DNA from: Diplocloster modestus
GTDB lineage: Bacteria > Bacillota > Clostridia > Lachnospirales > Lachnospiraceae
Length of the DNA stretch: 64,000 nt
Reading direction: 5' to 3'
NCBI RefSeq assembly: GCF_019042245.1
Contig: NZ_JAHQCX010000001.1
Coordinates: 583,726-647,725 of the forward strand
Both the position numbers and the translations under genes were made by a program. Below, one piece after another: positions 8,523 through 17,814 of the stretch. Numbering within the stretch: position 1 is the stretch's first letter; each line of letters begins with the position of its first letter. The notes below the pieces were generated by a model that did no database searches, had not been told where the DNA came from, and saw nothing but the letters and a program-made list of their open reading frames with translations.

Positions 8523-9530
8523 ATGAAATCTTCAGGAATCGGCGGGCAGGCAGTGATCGAGGGTATCATGATGAAGCATGGGGATGAATACTCTGTTGCC
8601 GTGAGAAAGCCCGATGGGGAGATAGAATTACAGATTAGTAATTATGAGGGTGTAATAAAGAACGCAGGGATTAAGAAATGGCCGTTTATCAGAGGGATAT
8701 TTGCATTTATCGATTCCCTGGTGCTGGGAATGAAGACGCTGACCTTTTCGGCCAGCTTCTATGAAGAGGAAGAAGAAACCCAGGCATCCAAGGCGGATCA
8801 GGTCATGGAGAAGCTGTTCAAAGATAAGGCGGAGAAGGTAGTCATGGGACTGGCTATCGTTCTGTCGGTGGTATTGGCGATCGGGATCTTTATGGTACTG
8901 CCGCTTTTGATTGCCAACTATTTTAAGAAGTACATCATTTCCTATACAGTGCTTGCGATTATAGAAGGGGCTATCCGTATTATCCTGTTTATATCCTATG
9001 TAGCACTGATTTCCTGTATGAAGGATATCAAACGGGTTTACATGTATCATGGAGCCGAACATAAATGTATCAACTGTGTGGAGCATGGAAAAGAACTGAC
9101 CGTGGAGAACGTGCGCAGCAGCTCAAAACAGCATAAGCGCTGCGGCACCAGTTTTCTTTTGATGGTTGTTATTATCAGTGTATTTTTCTTCATGTTTATC
9201 CGGGTGGATTCGCCGGTACTGCGCCTGCTCAGCAGAGTTCTGCTGGTGCCGCTGATCGCTGGAGTGGCTTACGAATTTATCCGCCTGGCCGGCAATACGG
9301 ACAATAAGCTGATCGAAATCTTAAGTAAGCCGGGCCTCTGGATGCAGGGGCTGACGACGAAGGAACCGGATGACAGCATGATCGAGGTAGCGATTACCGC
9401 TGTGGAGGCTGTTTTTGACTGGAAAGCATATCTGACCGAAGAATTCGGCGCAGAACAGTTGGGAGATAAGCATGACGTTTCAGGAAGCAAAAGTATACGG
9501 AGAAAAGAAGCTGGCACAGTCACAGATTGA
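8523..9530 (+). CDS. yqhQ: DUF1385 / YqhQ-type membrane protein
   Basis: A 335-residue protein of the DUF1385 family. The N-terminus has the family signature GIGGQAVIEGIMMKHGD, a central HGAEHKCINC motif is present, and about four hydrophobic segments lie around residues 110-165 and 210-250. Biochemical role is not established; Bacillus YqhQ is uncharacterised. The C-terminus runs 59 nt into prmC, so the two genes are translationally coupled. Neighbours rpmE, prmC and prfA are the usual context in Clostridia. Confidence 0.92.
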   Translation: MKSSGIGGQAVIEGIMMKHGDEYSVAVRKPDGEIELQISNYEGVIKNAGIKKWPFIRGIFAFIDSLVLGMKTLTFSASFYEEEEETQASKADQVMEKLFKDKAEKVVMGLAIVLSVVLAIGIFMVLPLLIANYFKKYIISYTVLAIIEGAIRIILFISYVALISCMKDIKRVYMYHGAEHKCINCVEHGKELTVENVRSSSKQHKRCGTSFLLMVVIISVFFFMFIRVDSPVLRLLSRVLLVPLIAGVAYEFIRLAGNTDNKLIEILSKPGLWMQGLTTKEPDDSMIEVAITAVEAVFDWKAYLTEEFGAEQLGDKHDVSGSKSIRRKEAGTVTD

Positions 9531-10311
9531 GGAATACCGGTTTGACGCGTGGTATTTACTGAATTTCGCTTCCGGACTCACGAATGCGCAGTATCTGCTG
9601 CACCAGCGGGAACCCATGGACGACGGTATGTGGGAGAATTATGACCGGCTTCTGGATGCGCGCTGCGCGCATATCCCGCTTCAGCATCTGACCGGGGAAC
9701 AGGAATTCTACGGCCTTGCGTTTCAGGTGGACCGACGGGTGCTGATACCAAGACAGGATACGGAAGTTCTTGTGGAGGAAGCGAAGCGAAGGCTGATGCC
9801 GGGTATGAAAGTGCTGGATCTGTGTACGGGCTCAGGGTGCATTTTATTAAGTTTATTATATGGAAGAAATGATATATTCGGCATAGGTACGGATATATCC
9901 GCAGAAGCGCTGGAAGTTGCAAAAATGAATTCCGGACGGCTTGGTGTGGATGCAAGCTGGCGTCAGGGAGATCTCTTTGAACAGATAGAGGGGCAATTCG
10001 ATTTGATTGTCTCGAATCCTCCCTATATTCCCACGGAAGTGATCGAAGGTCTGATGCCGGAGGTCAGGGATCACGAACCCTTATCAGCTCTGGATGGCGG
10101 AGCGGACGGACTGGATTTCTACCGGAGGATCGGCGCCGAAGCGGACGGTTATCTCACGCCGGGTGGATGGCTCTATCTGGAAATCGGATATGATCAGGGA
10201 GAAACGGTGTCGTCACTGTTGAAAGAGCATAATTATGAAGAAGTCCGGGTGATCAAGGACCTGGCAGGTTTAGACCGCGTAGTGTGCGGGAGATTAAAGG
10301 AGGAATTATAG
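9472..10311 (+). CDS. prmC: Release factor glutamine methyltransferase PrmC/HemK
   Basis: SAM-dependent N5-glutamine methyltransferase acting on the GGQ loop of release factors. A 279-residue protein with an N-terminal helical release-factor-binding domain, the SAM loop VLDLCTGSGCILLSLL near residue 108, and the catalytic NPPY motif at 182-185. It starts inside the end of yqhQ with GGGAG at 9461 as RBS. It ends directly against prfA, its substrate gene, a conserved arrangement. Confidence 0.96.
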   Translation: MTFQEAKVYGEKKLAQSQIEEYRFDAWYLLNFASGLTNAQYLLHQREPMDDGMWENYDRLLDARCAHIPLQHLTGEQEFYGLAFQVDRRVLIPRQDTEVLVEEAKRRLMPGMKVLDLCTGSGCILLSLLYGRNDIFGIGTDISAEALEVAKMNSGRLGVDASWRQGDLFEQIEGQFDLIVSNPPYIPTEVIEGLMPEVRDHEPLSALDGGADGLDFYRRIGAEADGYLTPGGWLYLEIGYDQGETVSSLLKEHNYEEVRVIKDLAGLDRVVCGRLKEEL

Positions 10312-11388
10312 ATGTTTGACAAACTGGAAGACTTATTGATACGGTTTGAAGAAATCATGAGCGAACTGAATGAGCCTTCGGTAGTCAATGATCAGAATCG
10401 TTTCAGGACGCTGATGAAAGAGCAGAACGATTTGGCGCCGATTGTAGATGCCTATCAGGAATATAAAAACTGTAAGCAGAATATCGAGGACAGTCTCGCT
10501 ATGCTGGAGGAGGAATCCGACGAGGAGATGCGGGAGCTGGCTAAGGAAGAGTTAAATGAATCCAAGGACCGGATGACGCAGTTAGAGCATCAGCTAAAGA
10601 TCCTGCTGCTGCCCAAGGACCCCAACGATGAGAAGAATGTAATTGTGGAGATCCGGGCCGGTGCAGGCGGAGACGAAGCGGCGTTATTTGCTGCTGAGAT
10701 ATACCGGATGTATGTCCGGTTTGCAGAGCGGAACCGCTGGAAAACAGAAATGATCAGTGTGAATGAGAATGGAATCGGCGGCTTCAAGGAAGTCATATTT
10801 ATGATTACCGGCCAGGGTGCGTATTCCAAATTAAAATATGAGAGCGGTGTACACCGTGTGCAGAGGGTGCCTGAGACTGAATCCGGCGGCCGCATCCATA
10901 CTTCGACCATTACCGTTGCGATCATGCCGGAAGCGGAAGAAGTGGACGTGGAGCTGGACATGAATGACTGTAAATTTGACGTGTTCCGGGCATCCGGAAA
11001 CGGCGGCCAGTGTGTCAACACGACGGACTCTGCCGTGCGTCTGACCCACATCCCCACAGGGATCGTGATTTCCTGCCAGGATGAAAAGTCCCAGCTGAAA
11101 AATAAAGACAAAGCGCTGAAAGTGCTGCGATCCAGGCTATATGAACTGGAGCTGGCGAAAAAACATGACGCCGAGGCGGAAGCCAGAAGAAGCCAGGTGG
11201 GAACCGGGGACCGTTCCGAGAAGATCAGAACCTACAATTTTCCGCAGGGACGTGTAACGGACCATCGGATTAAGCTGACTTTACACAAGCTGGATTCCGT
11301 GTTAGACGGGGATCTCTATGAGGTCATCGACAGTCTGATCGCCGCAGACCAGGCGGCTAAGCTGAGTAATCTGCAGGAAGCCTCCTGA
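10312..11388 (+). CDS. prfA: Peptide chain release factor 1
   Basis: RF1, which reads UAA and UAG. 358 residues with the anticodon-like PxT tripeptide as PET at about 187-189 ([14 protein letters not shown]) and the catalytic GGQ at about 231-233. The residue after GGQ is Cys ([13 protein letters not shown]), where many RF1 proteins have His. The start codon abuts the prmC stop and the RBS AAAGGAGG lies within prmC. Confidence 0.97.
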   Translation: MFDKLEDLLIRFEEIMSELNEPSVVNDQNRFRTLMKEQNDLAPIVDAYQEYKNCKQNIEDSLAMLEEESDEEMRELAKEELNESKDRMTQLEHQLKILLLPKDPNDEKNVIVEIRAGAGGDEAALFAAEIYRMYVRFAERNRWKTEMISVNENGIGGFKEVIFMITGQGAYSKLKYESGVHRVQRVPETESGGRIHTSTITVAIMPEAEEVDVELDMNDCKFDVFRASGNGGQCVNTTDSAVRLTHIPTGIVISCQDEKSQLKNKDKALKVLRSRLYELELAKKHDAEAEARRSQVGTGDRSEKIRTYNFPQGRVTDHRIKLTLHKLDSVLDGDLYEVIDSLIAADQAAKLSNLQEAS

Positions 11389-11450
11389 ACATTCCTGAAC
11401 AGGAATGTGAAAGAAACGTTCTGATGATATAACATAATTTCATGCAGTTA

Positions 11451-11484
11451 AAATGGTTTGGTTTTTACAATCAAACCATTTTTT
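11451..11484 (+). terminator. prfA operon terminator
   Basis: AATGGTTTG pairs with CAAACCATT around a TTTTTACAAT loop and is followed by a T run. Confidence 0.8.
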
Positions 11485-11600
11485 ATAGCTATGAGCACTT
11501 AGCGGCTGTCTTTGGCCGCTTACGTGCGATGCATGAAAAATAGTCAGCGAGGCTTTTTCGAGCACTACTATTTTTTATAGCTATGAGCACTTAGCGGCTG
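11478..11600. repeat. 31-bp direct repeat pair in the prfA 3' intergenic region
   Basis: The same 31 bp (beginning ATTTTTTATAGCTATGAGCA and ending TTAGCGGCTG) occurs at 11478-11508 and 11570-11600, 92 bp apart. Between them are an AGCGGC/GCCGCT hairpin and an AAAAATAGT/ACTATTTTT inverted repeat. No coding sequence is seen in 11389-11767. Confidence 0.85.
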
Positions 11601-11653
11601 GATGAGTCATACGGTATAAAATATTGAAAAATCTGTGAAATGAAAATAGAGCA

Positions 11654-11683
11654 TTTACTTTTATATAAGAAGATGATTATAAT
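11654..11683 (+). promoter_or_regulatory. Probable promoter of the 11768 gene
   Basis: TTTACT (11654-11659), 18-nt spacer, TATAAT (11678-11683), about 85 nt before the start codon. Confidence 0.55.
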
Positions 11684-11767
11684 AGTTGTTAAGGCTGTGA
11701 AGCGCTGGGCAGCAAAAGAGGATAGAATTATGACAGTGTACGTGGGTCATGCTGAGGAAAGGAATGT

Positions 11768-12496
11768 ATGTTTATGCCGAAGGAAACGATAGAGAAAACA
11801 AAGCTGGACGATGATGCTTTGTTATATCAGAAACGGGATGAAAAGAAAGACAGGGAAAAGTTCAAGGAGCTGGACGGAAAGGGAAAATTACAGTTTTTTA
11901 GAGATTACTATCTGCTCAAAGTGGTCATTGTGGTGATAGCGGCAGTTCTTCTCGGTTCGGTGATTTATACGGTGGTGAAGCCGAAACCGGAAGCGGCTCT
12001 TAATGTGGCGGTAGTCAATGATCAGTGGGAAGAACAGGCCCTGGAAGATTTTAAGACCAGCCTGCAGGACTATCTGGGGCTGGATGCCAGTAAGAATACC
12101 ATAGAGGTCATGGATGCGCTGTGGCTCAATGATGACGGCTCCGATATGGCGACCCGGACGAAGCTGATGGTCAATATCTCCGCTGGAATGGTAGATGTGA
12201 TGATCGCGGACCAGGAACAGTTTTTGAGCTACGCACAACAGGGACTGTTCGTGGATCTTACTGAGGAACTGCCGGCGGACCTGTATCAGAAACTGAATGG
12301 ACAGATACTGACCAGCGGTGTGATAGAAGAAGAGGGGCAGGAGCCAACAGGAGAGTACAGCGTCGGTATTTCACTGGAGAACAGTCAGCTATACGGTTCT
12401 TTGACTAATCAGACGGAACCGATGTATATCGGAATCACGACCAGCACGAAGAATATGGAAGATGCTGTAAAAACGCTTCAGTATCTTTTCCAGTAA
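11768..12496 (+). CDS. Membrane-anchored protein of unknown function
   Basis: Not recognised. 242 residues: a charged cytoplasmic N-terminus (about 50 residues, many Lys/Asp), one transmembrane segment (LLKVVIVVIAAVLLGSVIYTVV), and an extracellular part of about 170 residues. The extracellular part has alpha/beta character and segments such as VMIADQEQFLSYAQQGLFVDL that resemble a type-2 periplasmic-binding fold; this is an impression, not a match. RBS AGGAAAGG at 11754 supports the ATG at 11768; another in-frame ATG lies two codons on. Transcribed alone, with its own promoter and terminator. Confidence 0.75.
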   Translation: MFMPKETIEKTKLDDDALLYQKRDEKKDREKFKELDGKGKLQFFRDYYLLKVVIVVIAAVLLGSVIYTVVKPKPEAALNVAVVNDQWEEQALEDFKTSLQDYLGLDASKNTIEVMDALWLNDDGSDMATRTKLMVNISAGMVDVMIADQEQFLSYAQQGLFVDLTEELPADLYQKLNGQILTSGVIEEEGQEPTGEYSVGISLENSQLYGSLTNQTEPMYIGITTSTKNMEDAVKTLQYLFQ

Positions 12497-12521
12497 CGCC
12501 AGATCATTTTGATCCGCCGCA

Positions 12522-12577
12522 GGGGACTGTTGTGAAAGGGAATTTGCCGGGAGCATTCCTTTTACAGCGTCCCCTTT
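12522..12577 (+). terminator. Hairpin terminator after the 11768 gene
   Basis: GGGGAC (12522-12527) pairs with GTCCCC (12569-12574) outside an inner AAAGGGAAT/ATTCCTTT stem, then TTT. Confidence 0.65.
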
Positions 12578-12607
12578 GCTATGTCTTTGCAGCGCATCGA
12601 GGAAAAA

Positions 12608-13513
12608 ATGAGGGAGAGAATGGAAAAACTTAAGATAGAGAATGAGAAAAAAACACAGATACTCGGCCATACATTGGCCTGTCTCACGATAATTGTATGG
12701 GGAAGCACCTTTATCGCTTCCAAAATTATGCTGGCCTACTTTACGCCGGCCCAGATTATGGTCATGCGCTTCGGGATGGCATATGTGGTTCTGGCACTGC
12801 TCAGCAGAAAATTTGAAAAACCAAAAAGTCTGAAAGACGAACTGGGAATTGCCGGTTTGGCCGTGATGGGAAGCACGCTTTATTTTTTGTGTGAAAATGT
12901 GGCCCTGACTTACACGCTCACATCAAACGTCAGTATCATTCTGGCCGCGGCGCCGATCTTCACAGCCGTACTGGCCCACATTATGACCAAGGATGAGAAG
13001 CTTAAGAAGTCCGCCTGGGGCGGGGCGCTGATCGCATTAGCCGGAGTAATGCTGGTAGTGTTTAACGGGACCTTTGTGTTAAAATTGAATCCGTTGGGCG
13101 ATCTGCTGACCGTACTGGCGGCTCTGTGCTGGGCCGTCTATTCCGTGAATCTGAAAGCATATGTGCACCGTTATGATAATCTGGTACTGACAAGAAAAAT
13201 CATGCTCTATGGATTCCTCACTACGTTGCCGGTGGTAATCGTCCAGGGCGGTGAATTCAACCTGCCGGCGCTGGCCTACCCGGATGTGCTGGTGAGCCTG
13301 CTGTTCCTGGGATTGCTGGGCAGCGCGGCAGGTTATGTGACATGGAATGTGGCAGTGAAGTCGATCGGAATCATTAAGACGAATAATTATATCTATTTGA
13401 ATCCATTTGTAACGATGGTTGCGGCCTGGTTAATTCTGGGTGAAAAAGTTTCCTACATGGGATTCGCCGGTGCCGTTCTGATCATCGGCGGAGTGTTTCT
13501 TGCGGACCGATAA
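12608..13513 (+). CDS. EamA/DMT-family transporter
   Basis: A 301-residue drug/metabolite-transporter-type membrane protein with about ten hydrophobic segments in two EamA halves (first half near IIVWGSTFIASKIML, second near LAALCWAVYSVNLK). The substrate cannot be told from sequence. The ATG at 12608 has GAGG five bases upstream. The longer frame from 12581 starts only four bases after a terminator hairpin and has no RBS, so the shorter form is preferred. The 3' end overlaps the convergent P-type ATPase by 84 bp. Confidence 0.88.
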   Translation: MRERMEKLKIENEKKTQILGHTLACLTIIVWGSTFIASKIMLAYFTPAQIMVMRFGMAYVVLALLSRKFEKPKSLKDELGIAGLAVMGSTLYFLCENVALTYTLTSNVSIILAAAPIFTAVLAHIMTKDEKLKKSAWGGALIALAGVMLVVFNGTFVLKLNPLGDLLTVLAALCWAVYSVNLKAYVHRYDNLVLTRKIMLYGFLTTLPVVIVQGGEFNLPALAYPDVLVSLLFLGLLGSAAGYVTWNVAVKSIGIIKTNNYIYLNPFVTMVAAWLILGEKVSYMGFAGAVLIIGGVFLADR

Positions 13514-16153
13514 GTACGTAGGTATCAGCATGATTTCGTGGGCCCACAGCGGCAGGGATGCCAGGCACAGCAGGCGGCCCCATTCTCCGTGGGATAGTTT
13601 CGCAGTGCCGAACATGGTCACCAGGGAGGGAATCTCTGTTACGGAGAACTGCAGCAGAAAACCGAGGACGAAGGAAAGGATCATCAGTTTGTTGTTGAAC
13701 AGTCCGATCTTGAATACAGATTCCTCCACATTGCGCATACCGATCGCATGGAAGAGCTGGGAAAGGCCCAGCACGGTAAAAGCATAGGTCTGTGCTCTGG
13801 CCAGCAGATCCGGGACTGCCAGAACCGTCATGATATTCGTCATAGTAAATTCCGCATGGTTGACCTGAAGGTAGACATAGGGAATCGTCATAAAGGCAAC
13901 CAGGCTGATCAGAGCAATCAGTGTACCGTAAAATAGGGTGCAGAACAGCCCGCCGTGGGCGAAGAGATTCTCCTTCGGATTCCGGGGCGGCCGGGACATC
14001 AGCAGTTTCTTATCGTTTTCGTCCACACCGAGAGCCAGAGCGGGCAGTGAGTCTGTGATCAGATTGATCCACAGGATATGACTGGCTTTCAGCGGACTGG
14101 GCAGTCCGATCAGGATGGATAAAAACATTGTAATGATCTCTCCGAAATTGGAGGAGAGCAAAAACAGTATAGATTTCTTTATATTTTCATAAATCCCCCG
14201 GCCTTCGGAGATCGCCTTTTCAATCGTGGCGAAATTATCGTCCGTCAGGATCAGGTCGGAGGCGTTCTTGGCCACATCTGTGCCGTTCATTCCCATGGCG
14301 ATTCCAATATCCGCTGTCTTCAGGGAGGGCGCGTCGTTTACGCCGTCTCCCGTCATTGCCACGATATTGCCCAGAGATTTAAACGCTTTGACAATCCGCA
14401 CTTTATGTTCCGAAGATACCCTGGCGAAGACAGTTATATTCTTAATCTTGGAAGGCAGTTCCGCTTCCGGAATCTTATCCAGCTCCGCGCCTTCCATGCA
14501 CTGTTTGGGCTGATCGGCGATTCCGATATCCCTGGCAATCGCATAGGCTGTGTTGACATGATCACCGGTGATCATCACCGTGCGCACCGAAGCATGCCGG
14601 AACTGTTGTACCGCGTCGTAGACTTCTGGCCGTACCGGATCAATCATTCCGACCAAGCCGACAAAAGTCATGCCCTTTTCCACAAGAGATGTACTGTCCC
14701 GGCGCATAGCGAGAGCCAGTACCCGCAGGGCATCCGCCGACATATGATTCATAGCGGAAAGGATTTCTTTTCGGTGTCCGGCTGTCAGGGGCACCGATTT
14801 TCCATGCAGAAGAATATGAGTACAGCGCTCCAGAATTACATCTCCGGCTCCTTTGGTAAAGGAGATGGTGGTGCCGGAGCTGCGGTGCATGGTCGTCATC
14901 ATTTTTCGGGAGGAATCAAAAGGAAGTTCATTCATCCGCGGCATTCGGTGCTCCAGCACGGGTTTGGATTTATGGCATTTGATTCCCATCTCGACCAGGG
15001 CCAGTTCGGTGGGATCTCCGATCCGTCTGGAATCTTCCACTGTGGCATCGCTGCAGAGAACCAGCCCTTCCACCAGATAGCGGTATTTCTCATCGTCCAA
15101 TTCTTCCGTCGTATGAAATTCCAGATTTACAAAGCTTCGAACCACCGTCATTTTATTCTGAGTCAGAGTCCCGGTCTTGTCCGAGCAGACGATGCTCACT
15201 GCGCCAAGTGTTTCCACCGATGGGAGCCGCCGGACGATCGTATGTACTTTTACCATACGTGACACACTGAGAGCCAGTACGATGGTGACAATGGCAGGGA
15301 GTCCCTCTGGAACTGCTGCTACCGCCAGAGAGATCGCCGTAAGCAGCATATCGAAAATATTCCGGTGCTGCAGTATAGCGATGCCGAATAACGCCACGCA
15401 CAGGAATACCGCCACGATACTGAGTAGTTTACCCAGATCAGCCAGCCGTTTCTGCAGCGGGGTGGGCTCATTATGGGTGCGGGATATCATACCCGCGATC
15501 CGGCCGATCTCCGTGTGCATTCCGGTTGCGGTGACTAAGCCGCTGCCTCTTCCATATACGATGCTGGTGGACATATAGGCCATATTTCTGCGGTCGCCCA
15601 GAGGAAGTTCTTTGGAGGCCAGAAAGCCGGAATCTTTCTCTATGGGATGTGACTCACCGGTGAGAGCGGATTCTTCGATCTTCAGACTGGCGGAGGAGAT
15701 GAGACGCAGGTCTGCGGGAATCTGCCGTCCGGCTTCCAGGATCACCAGATCACCCGGCACCAATTCCTCAGACGGGATCTCATAGGTCTGTCCCTCTCTT
15801 TTTACCAGAGCGGTCGGGCTTGTCAGCTTTTTCAGCGCATCCAGCGCCTTTTGCGCCTTTCCCTCCTGGATGACACCGACAATGGAATTCAGCAGGATTA
15901 CAGCCATAATGATCGTAGTATCTCCGAATTCCCGAAGCAGCATGGAGACGCCCGCTGCAACAAAGAGAACGAAAATCAGAGGTTCGTTCAGCTGCTCCAG
16001 AAACATCTGGGCAGAGGATTTCGGCTTTTCCTCCGCCAATGCGTTTTTACCATATTCCTGTAGTCTGGCCGCCGCCTCCACTTCTGTCAGCCCGGCGGAG
16101 GTATTGGCTCTCAGATCTTTTGTAAGTTCCGGTATTGGTTTCCTTTCGAACAT
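13430..16153 (-). CDS. Calcium-type cation-transporting P-type ATPase
   Basis: P2-type ATPase that probably exports Ca2+ across the membrane. 907 residues with, in order, the N-terminal cation-ATPase domain, TGES actuator motif (SALTGESHPIE), the PEGLP membrane motif (VAAVPEGLPAIVTIV), phosphorylation site SDKTGTLTQNKMT, hinge TGDGVNDAPSLKTADIG, and a C-terminal six-helix domain. The start at 16153 has AAGGAG nine bases upstream; an upstream in-frame ATG at 16180 lacks an RBS. The last ~25 residues lie antisense to the DMT gene and read as a non-conserved tail. Confidence 0.93.
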   Translation of the reverse strand: MFERKPIPELTKDLRANTSAGLTEVEAAARLQEYGKNALAEEKPKSSAQMFLEQLNEPLIFVLFVAAGVSMLLREFGDTTIIMAVILLNSIVGVIQEGKAQKALDALKKLTSPTALVKREGQTYEIPSEELVPGDLVILEAGRQIPADLRLISSASLKIEESALTGESHPIEKDSGFLASKELPLGDRRNMAYMSTSIVYGRGSGLVTATGMHTEIGRIAGMISRTHNEPTPLQKRLADLGKLLSIVAVFLCVALFGIAILQHRNIFDMLLTAISLAVAAVPEGLPAIVTIVLALSVSRMVKVHTIVRRLPSVETLGAVSIVCSDKTGTLTQNKMTVVRSFVNLEFHTTEELDDEKYRYLVEGLVLCSDATVEDSRRIGDPTELALVEMGIKCHKSKPVLEHRMPRMNELPFDSSRKMMTTMHRSSGTTISFTKGAGDVILERCTHILLHGKSVPLTAGHRKEILSAMNHMSADALRVLALAMRRDSTSLVEKGMTFVGLVGMIDPVRPEVYDAVQQFRHASVRTVMITGDHVNTAYAIARDIGIADQPKQCMEGAELDKIPEAELPSKIKNITVFARVSSEHKVRIVKAFKSLGNIVAMTGDGVNDAPSLKTADIGIAMGMNGTDVAKNASDLILTDDNFATIEKAISEGRGIYENIKKSILFLLSSNFGEIITMFLSILIGLPSPLKASHILWINLITDSLPALALGVDENDKKLLMSRPPRNPKENLFAHGGLFCTLFYGTLIALISLVAFMTIPYVYLQVNHAEFTMTNIMTVLAVPDLLARAQTYAFTVLGLSQLFHAIGMRNVEESVFKIGLFNNKLMILSFVLGFLLQFSVTEIPSLVTMFGTAKLSHGEWGRLLCLASLPLWAHEIMLIPTYLSVRKKHSADDQNGTGESHVGNFFTQN

Positions 16154-16464
16154 CGTTCCACACTCCTTTTCCTTATGCACTAATGTATGCGGACAGGTTG
16201 TGGATTATGTCCTCGCTTTTGGAGGGTATTCCGGCGTTGGGGAATCAAAGTGGCAGGTCAGAGGGATTCGTCTGGCAGTTTATTTTCGTGGCCGGTATGC
16301 CGGTTATCGGCGAGAAGTTACATATGGCGTTTTTACAGGTTCCGTGGCTTGGCAGGGAAGAGACGGCGTTTTGGGGCACTGGTTATCGTGTTTGTCTGGC
16401 AGAAGCTGGGGTATGTGATGGTCATTATGACATTCTCCGTCGGATCCAATTCCAAGAATCCCTA
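16154..16464. other. Intergenic stretch with no recognised gene
   Basis: Between the divergent P-ATPase and parA starts. Open frames at 16135-16482 and 16187-16468 lack an RBS and give Arg/Trp-rich, family-less translations. Apart from the parA promoter at its right end I see no clear structure here. Confidence 0.5.
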
Positions 16465-16493
16465 TTGAAAATAATCCCTTAAGGAAGTATAAT
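16465..16493 (+). promoter_or_regulatory. parA operon promoter
   Basis: TTGAAA (16465-16470), 17-nt spacer, TATAAT (16488-16493), 29 nt before the parA start codon. Confidence 0.75.
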
Positions 16494-16522
16494 TTTTACA
16501 TACAATGTGAAGGAGACCGGCT

Positions 16523-17314
16523 ATGGGAGATACGAAAGTATTATGCTTTGCCAATAATAAGGGCGGAAGCGGTAAGTCCACCACCTGTTCGAATGTTGGA
16601 TTCGGGTTGACAAAACTGGGATATAAGGTGCTGCTGGTGGATGGGGATATGCAGATGAACCTGACGCTTTCCTTTTTTACGGAGGAGGAGGCTTTGGGGT
16701 TCGCCAGTGGGAACCAGAACCTGTATCATGCGATTCGGAATCAGAATGATCTGGAGCACTATGTGCAGCATACCCGTTATGAAGGGCTGGATTTGATCCC
16801 TTCTTCCACACTGATGAGCGGGATCGAATATGAGTTGTTTACAAAATGGCAGAGGGAATATATTTTGAAGAAGTGTCTGCGGACAGTACTGGATTCAGGG
16901 AAATATGATTATATTCTTATTGATGCGCCGCCGACTCTGGGCGGATGGGTTATGAATATCCTAGCCGCTTCGCATTTTTTGATCATACCGGTGGAGGCCA
17001 GCCCCTGGGGATTATTTGGACTGGCTAACATGTTTGAGTTTTTAAGTGAGGTAAAGGAGATCACTCCGGACCTGAGACTGATGGGAATTGCGGTAACAAA
17101 GGTGGATACCAGAAAGAACTATTTTAAGCAGACGTTGGAAACACTGCAGGAAATGGATGATGTCCACTTATTTGATACATATATCCGGGTGGACAGCTCG
17201 ATCGAATGGGCGCAGGATAACAGTCAGCCTGTGATAGCTTTTAAGCAGAGCAGCAGAAGTGCACAGGAGTATATGGAACTAACGAAGGAGGTAGTGAAAA
17301 TTGCCAGTAGGTAA
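16523..17314 (+). CDS. ParA-family ATPase
   Basis: A 263-residue deviant-Walker-A ATPase of the ParA/Soj/MinD group: NNKGGSGKSTTCSNVG near residue 12, Walker A' aspartate in LLVDGDMQMNLT, and Walker B DYILIDAPPTLGG. These proteins position DNA or cellular cargo using nucleoid gradients. It is not next to a recognisable ParB or a replication origin, so a role in chromosome partition is doubtful; cargo positioning or plasmid-derived remnants are alternatives. AAGGAG precedes the start. The next gene overlaps its last 14 nt. Confidence 0.88.
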   Translation: MGDTKVLCFANNKGGSGKSTTCSNVGFGLTKLGYKVLLVDGDMQMNLTLSFFTEEEALGFASGNQNLYHAIRNQNDLEHYVQHTRYEGLDLIPSSTLMSGIEYELFTKWQREYILKKCLRTVLDSGKYDYILIDAPPTLGGWVMNILAASHFLIIPVEASPWGLFGLANMFEFLSEVKEITPDLRLMGIAVTKVDTRKNYFKQTLETLQEMDDVHLFDTYIRVDSSIEWAQDNSQPVIAFKQSSRSAQEYMELTKEVVKIASR

Positions 17315-17732
17315 AGGAAGTATTCAAAGGGCGAATCAGATCGCAAAAGAACAGGATCTGAAAACGGAAGAAAAAGTGGTCGAAAAGCCGGAAGGGAGCG
17401 ACGTGGAAGTGGCTAAAGCAGAGGTGAGCGAAAAAGAAACTGCCGTTTCGGATAAAAAAGAGGGAACAGCGGTAAAAACCGTGGCAAAGGCAGCGGAAAC
17501 AGCTGCGAAAGCGGCAGCCAAGCCGGTGGAAACAGCTGGGAAAGCAGCAGCCAAACCGGCAGCTAAGAAGCCCGCGGCGAAAAAACCTGCCGCGAAAAAA
17601 CCGGCTGCAGCAAAGGAAAAAGTTGAAACCGCAGTCACTCAGCCGGCAGAGAAGAAGTCCGATAATATTCATGAGAAAAAATTTGAAGTTATCTCAAATC
17701 TCAGATGTGATTTGCCGACTTATCTTCTTTAA
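17301..17732 (+). CDS. Lys/Ala/Pro-rich partner protein of ParA
   Basis: A 143-residue basic, low-complexity protein. The start is TTG at 17301, supported by AAGGAGG 9-10 nt upstream inside parA; no ATG fits. The N-terminus MPVGKGSIQRANQIAKEQ is followed by an acidic segment. Ala/Lys repeats come next, with three consecutive PAAKK units near residues 92-108 as in histone H1-like DNA-binding tails. The tail ends SNLRCDLPTYLL. Position suggests it is the adaptor or DNA-binding partner of the ParA protein; that role is inference. Confidence 0.75.
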   Translation: MPVGKGSIQRANQIAKEQDLKTEEKVVEKPEGSDVEVAKAEVSEKETAVSDKKEGTAVKTVAKAAETAAKAAAKPVETAGKAAAKPAAKKPAAKKPAAKKPAAAKEKVETAVTQPAEKKSDNIHEKKFEVISNLRCDLPTYLL

Positions 17733-17751
17733 TGATTAAATTATAGAGTAT

Positions 17752-17790
17752 AAAAAACTGTGTTGCGTTAGACGTGATACAGTTTTTTTG
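17752..17790 (+). terminator. parA operon terminator
   Basis: AAAAAACTGT pairs with ACAGTTTTTTT across a ~20-nt loop, 20 nt after the stop. Confidence 0.7.
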
Positions 17791-17814
17791 TCTATTGTTC
17801 TCACGAATGAATGA

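Noticed and set aside
14405..15262. 285-residue open frame opposite the P-type ATPase gene
   Set aside because: Antisense to highly conserved ATPase motifs, no RBS, His/Arg-rich translation without family resemblance; a shadow frame.
16135..16482. Open frames in the gap between the P-ATPase and parA
   Set aside because: No RBS, unusual residue composition (Trp/Arg/Gly), several overlapping frames equally open; treated as non-coding.
16523..17732. Chromosome partition locus / replication origin
   Set aside because: No ParB with HTH, no parS-like palindromes, no dnaA, no rsmG/mnmG neighbours.
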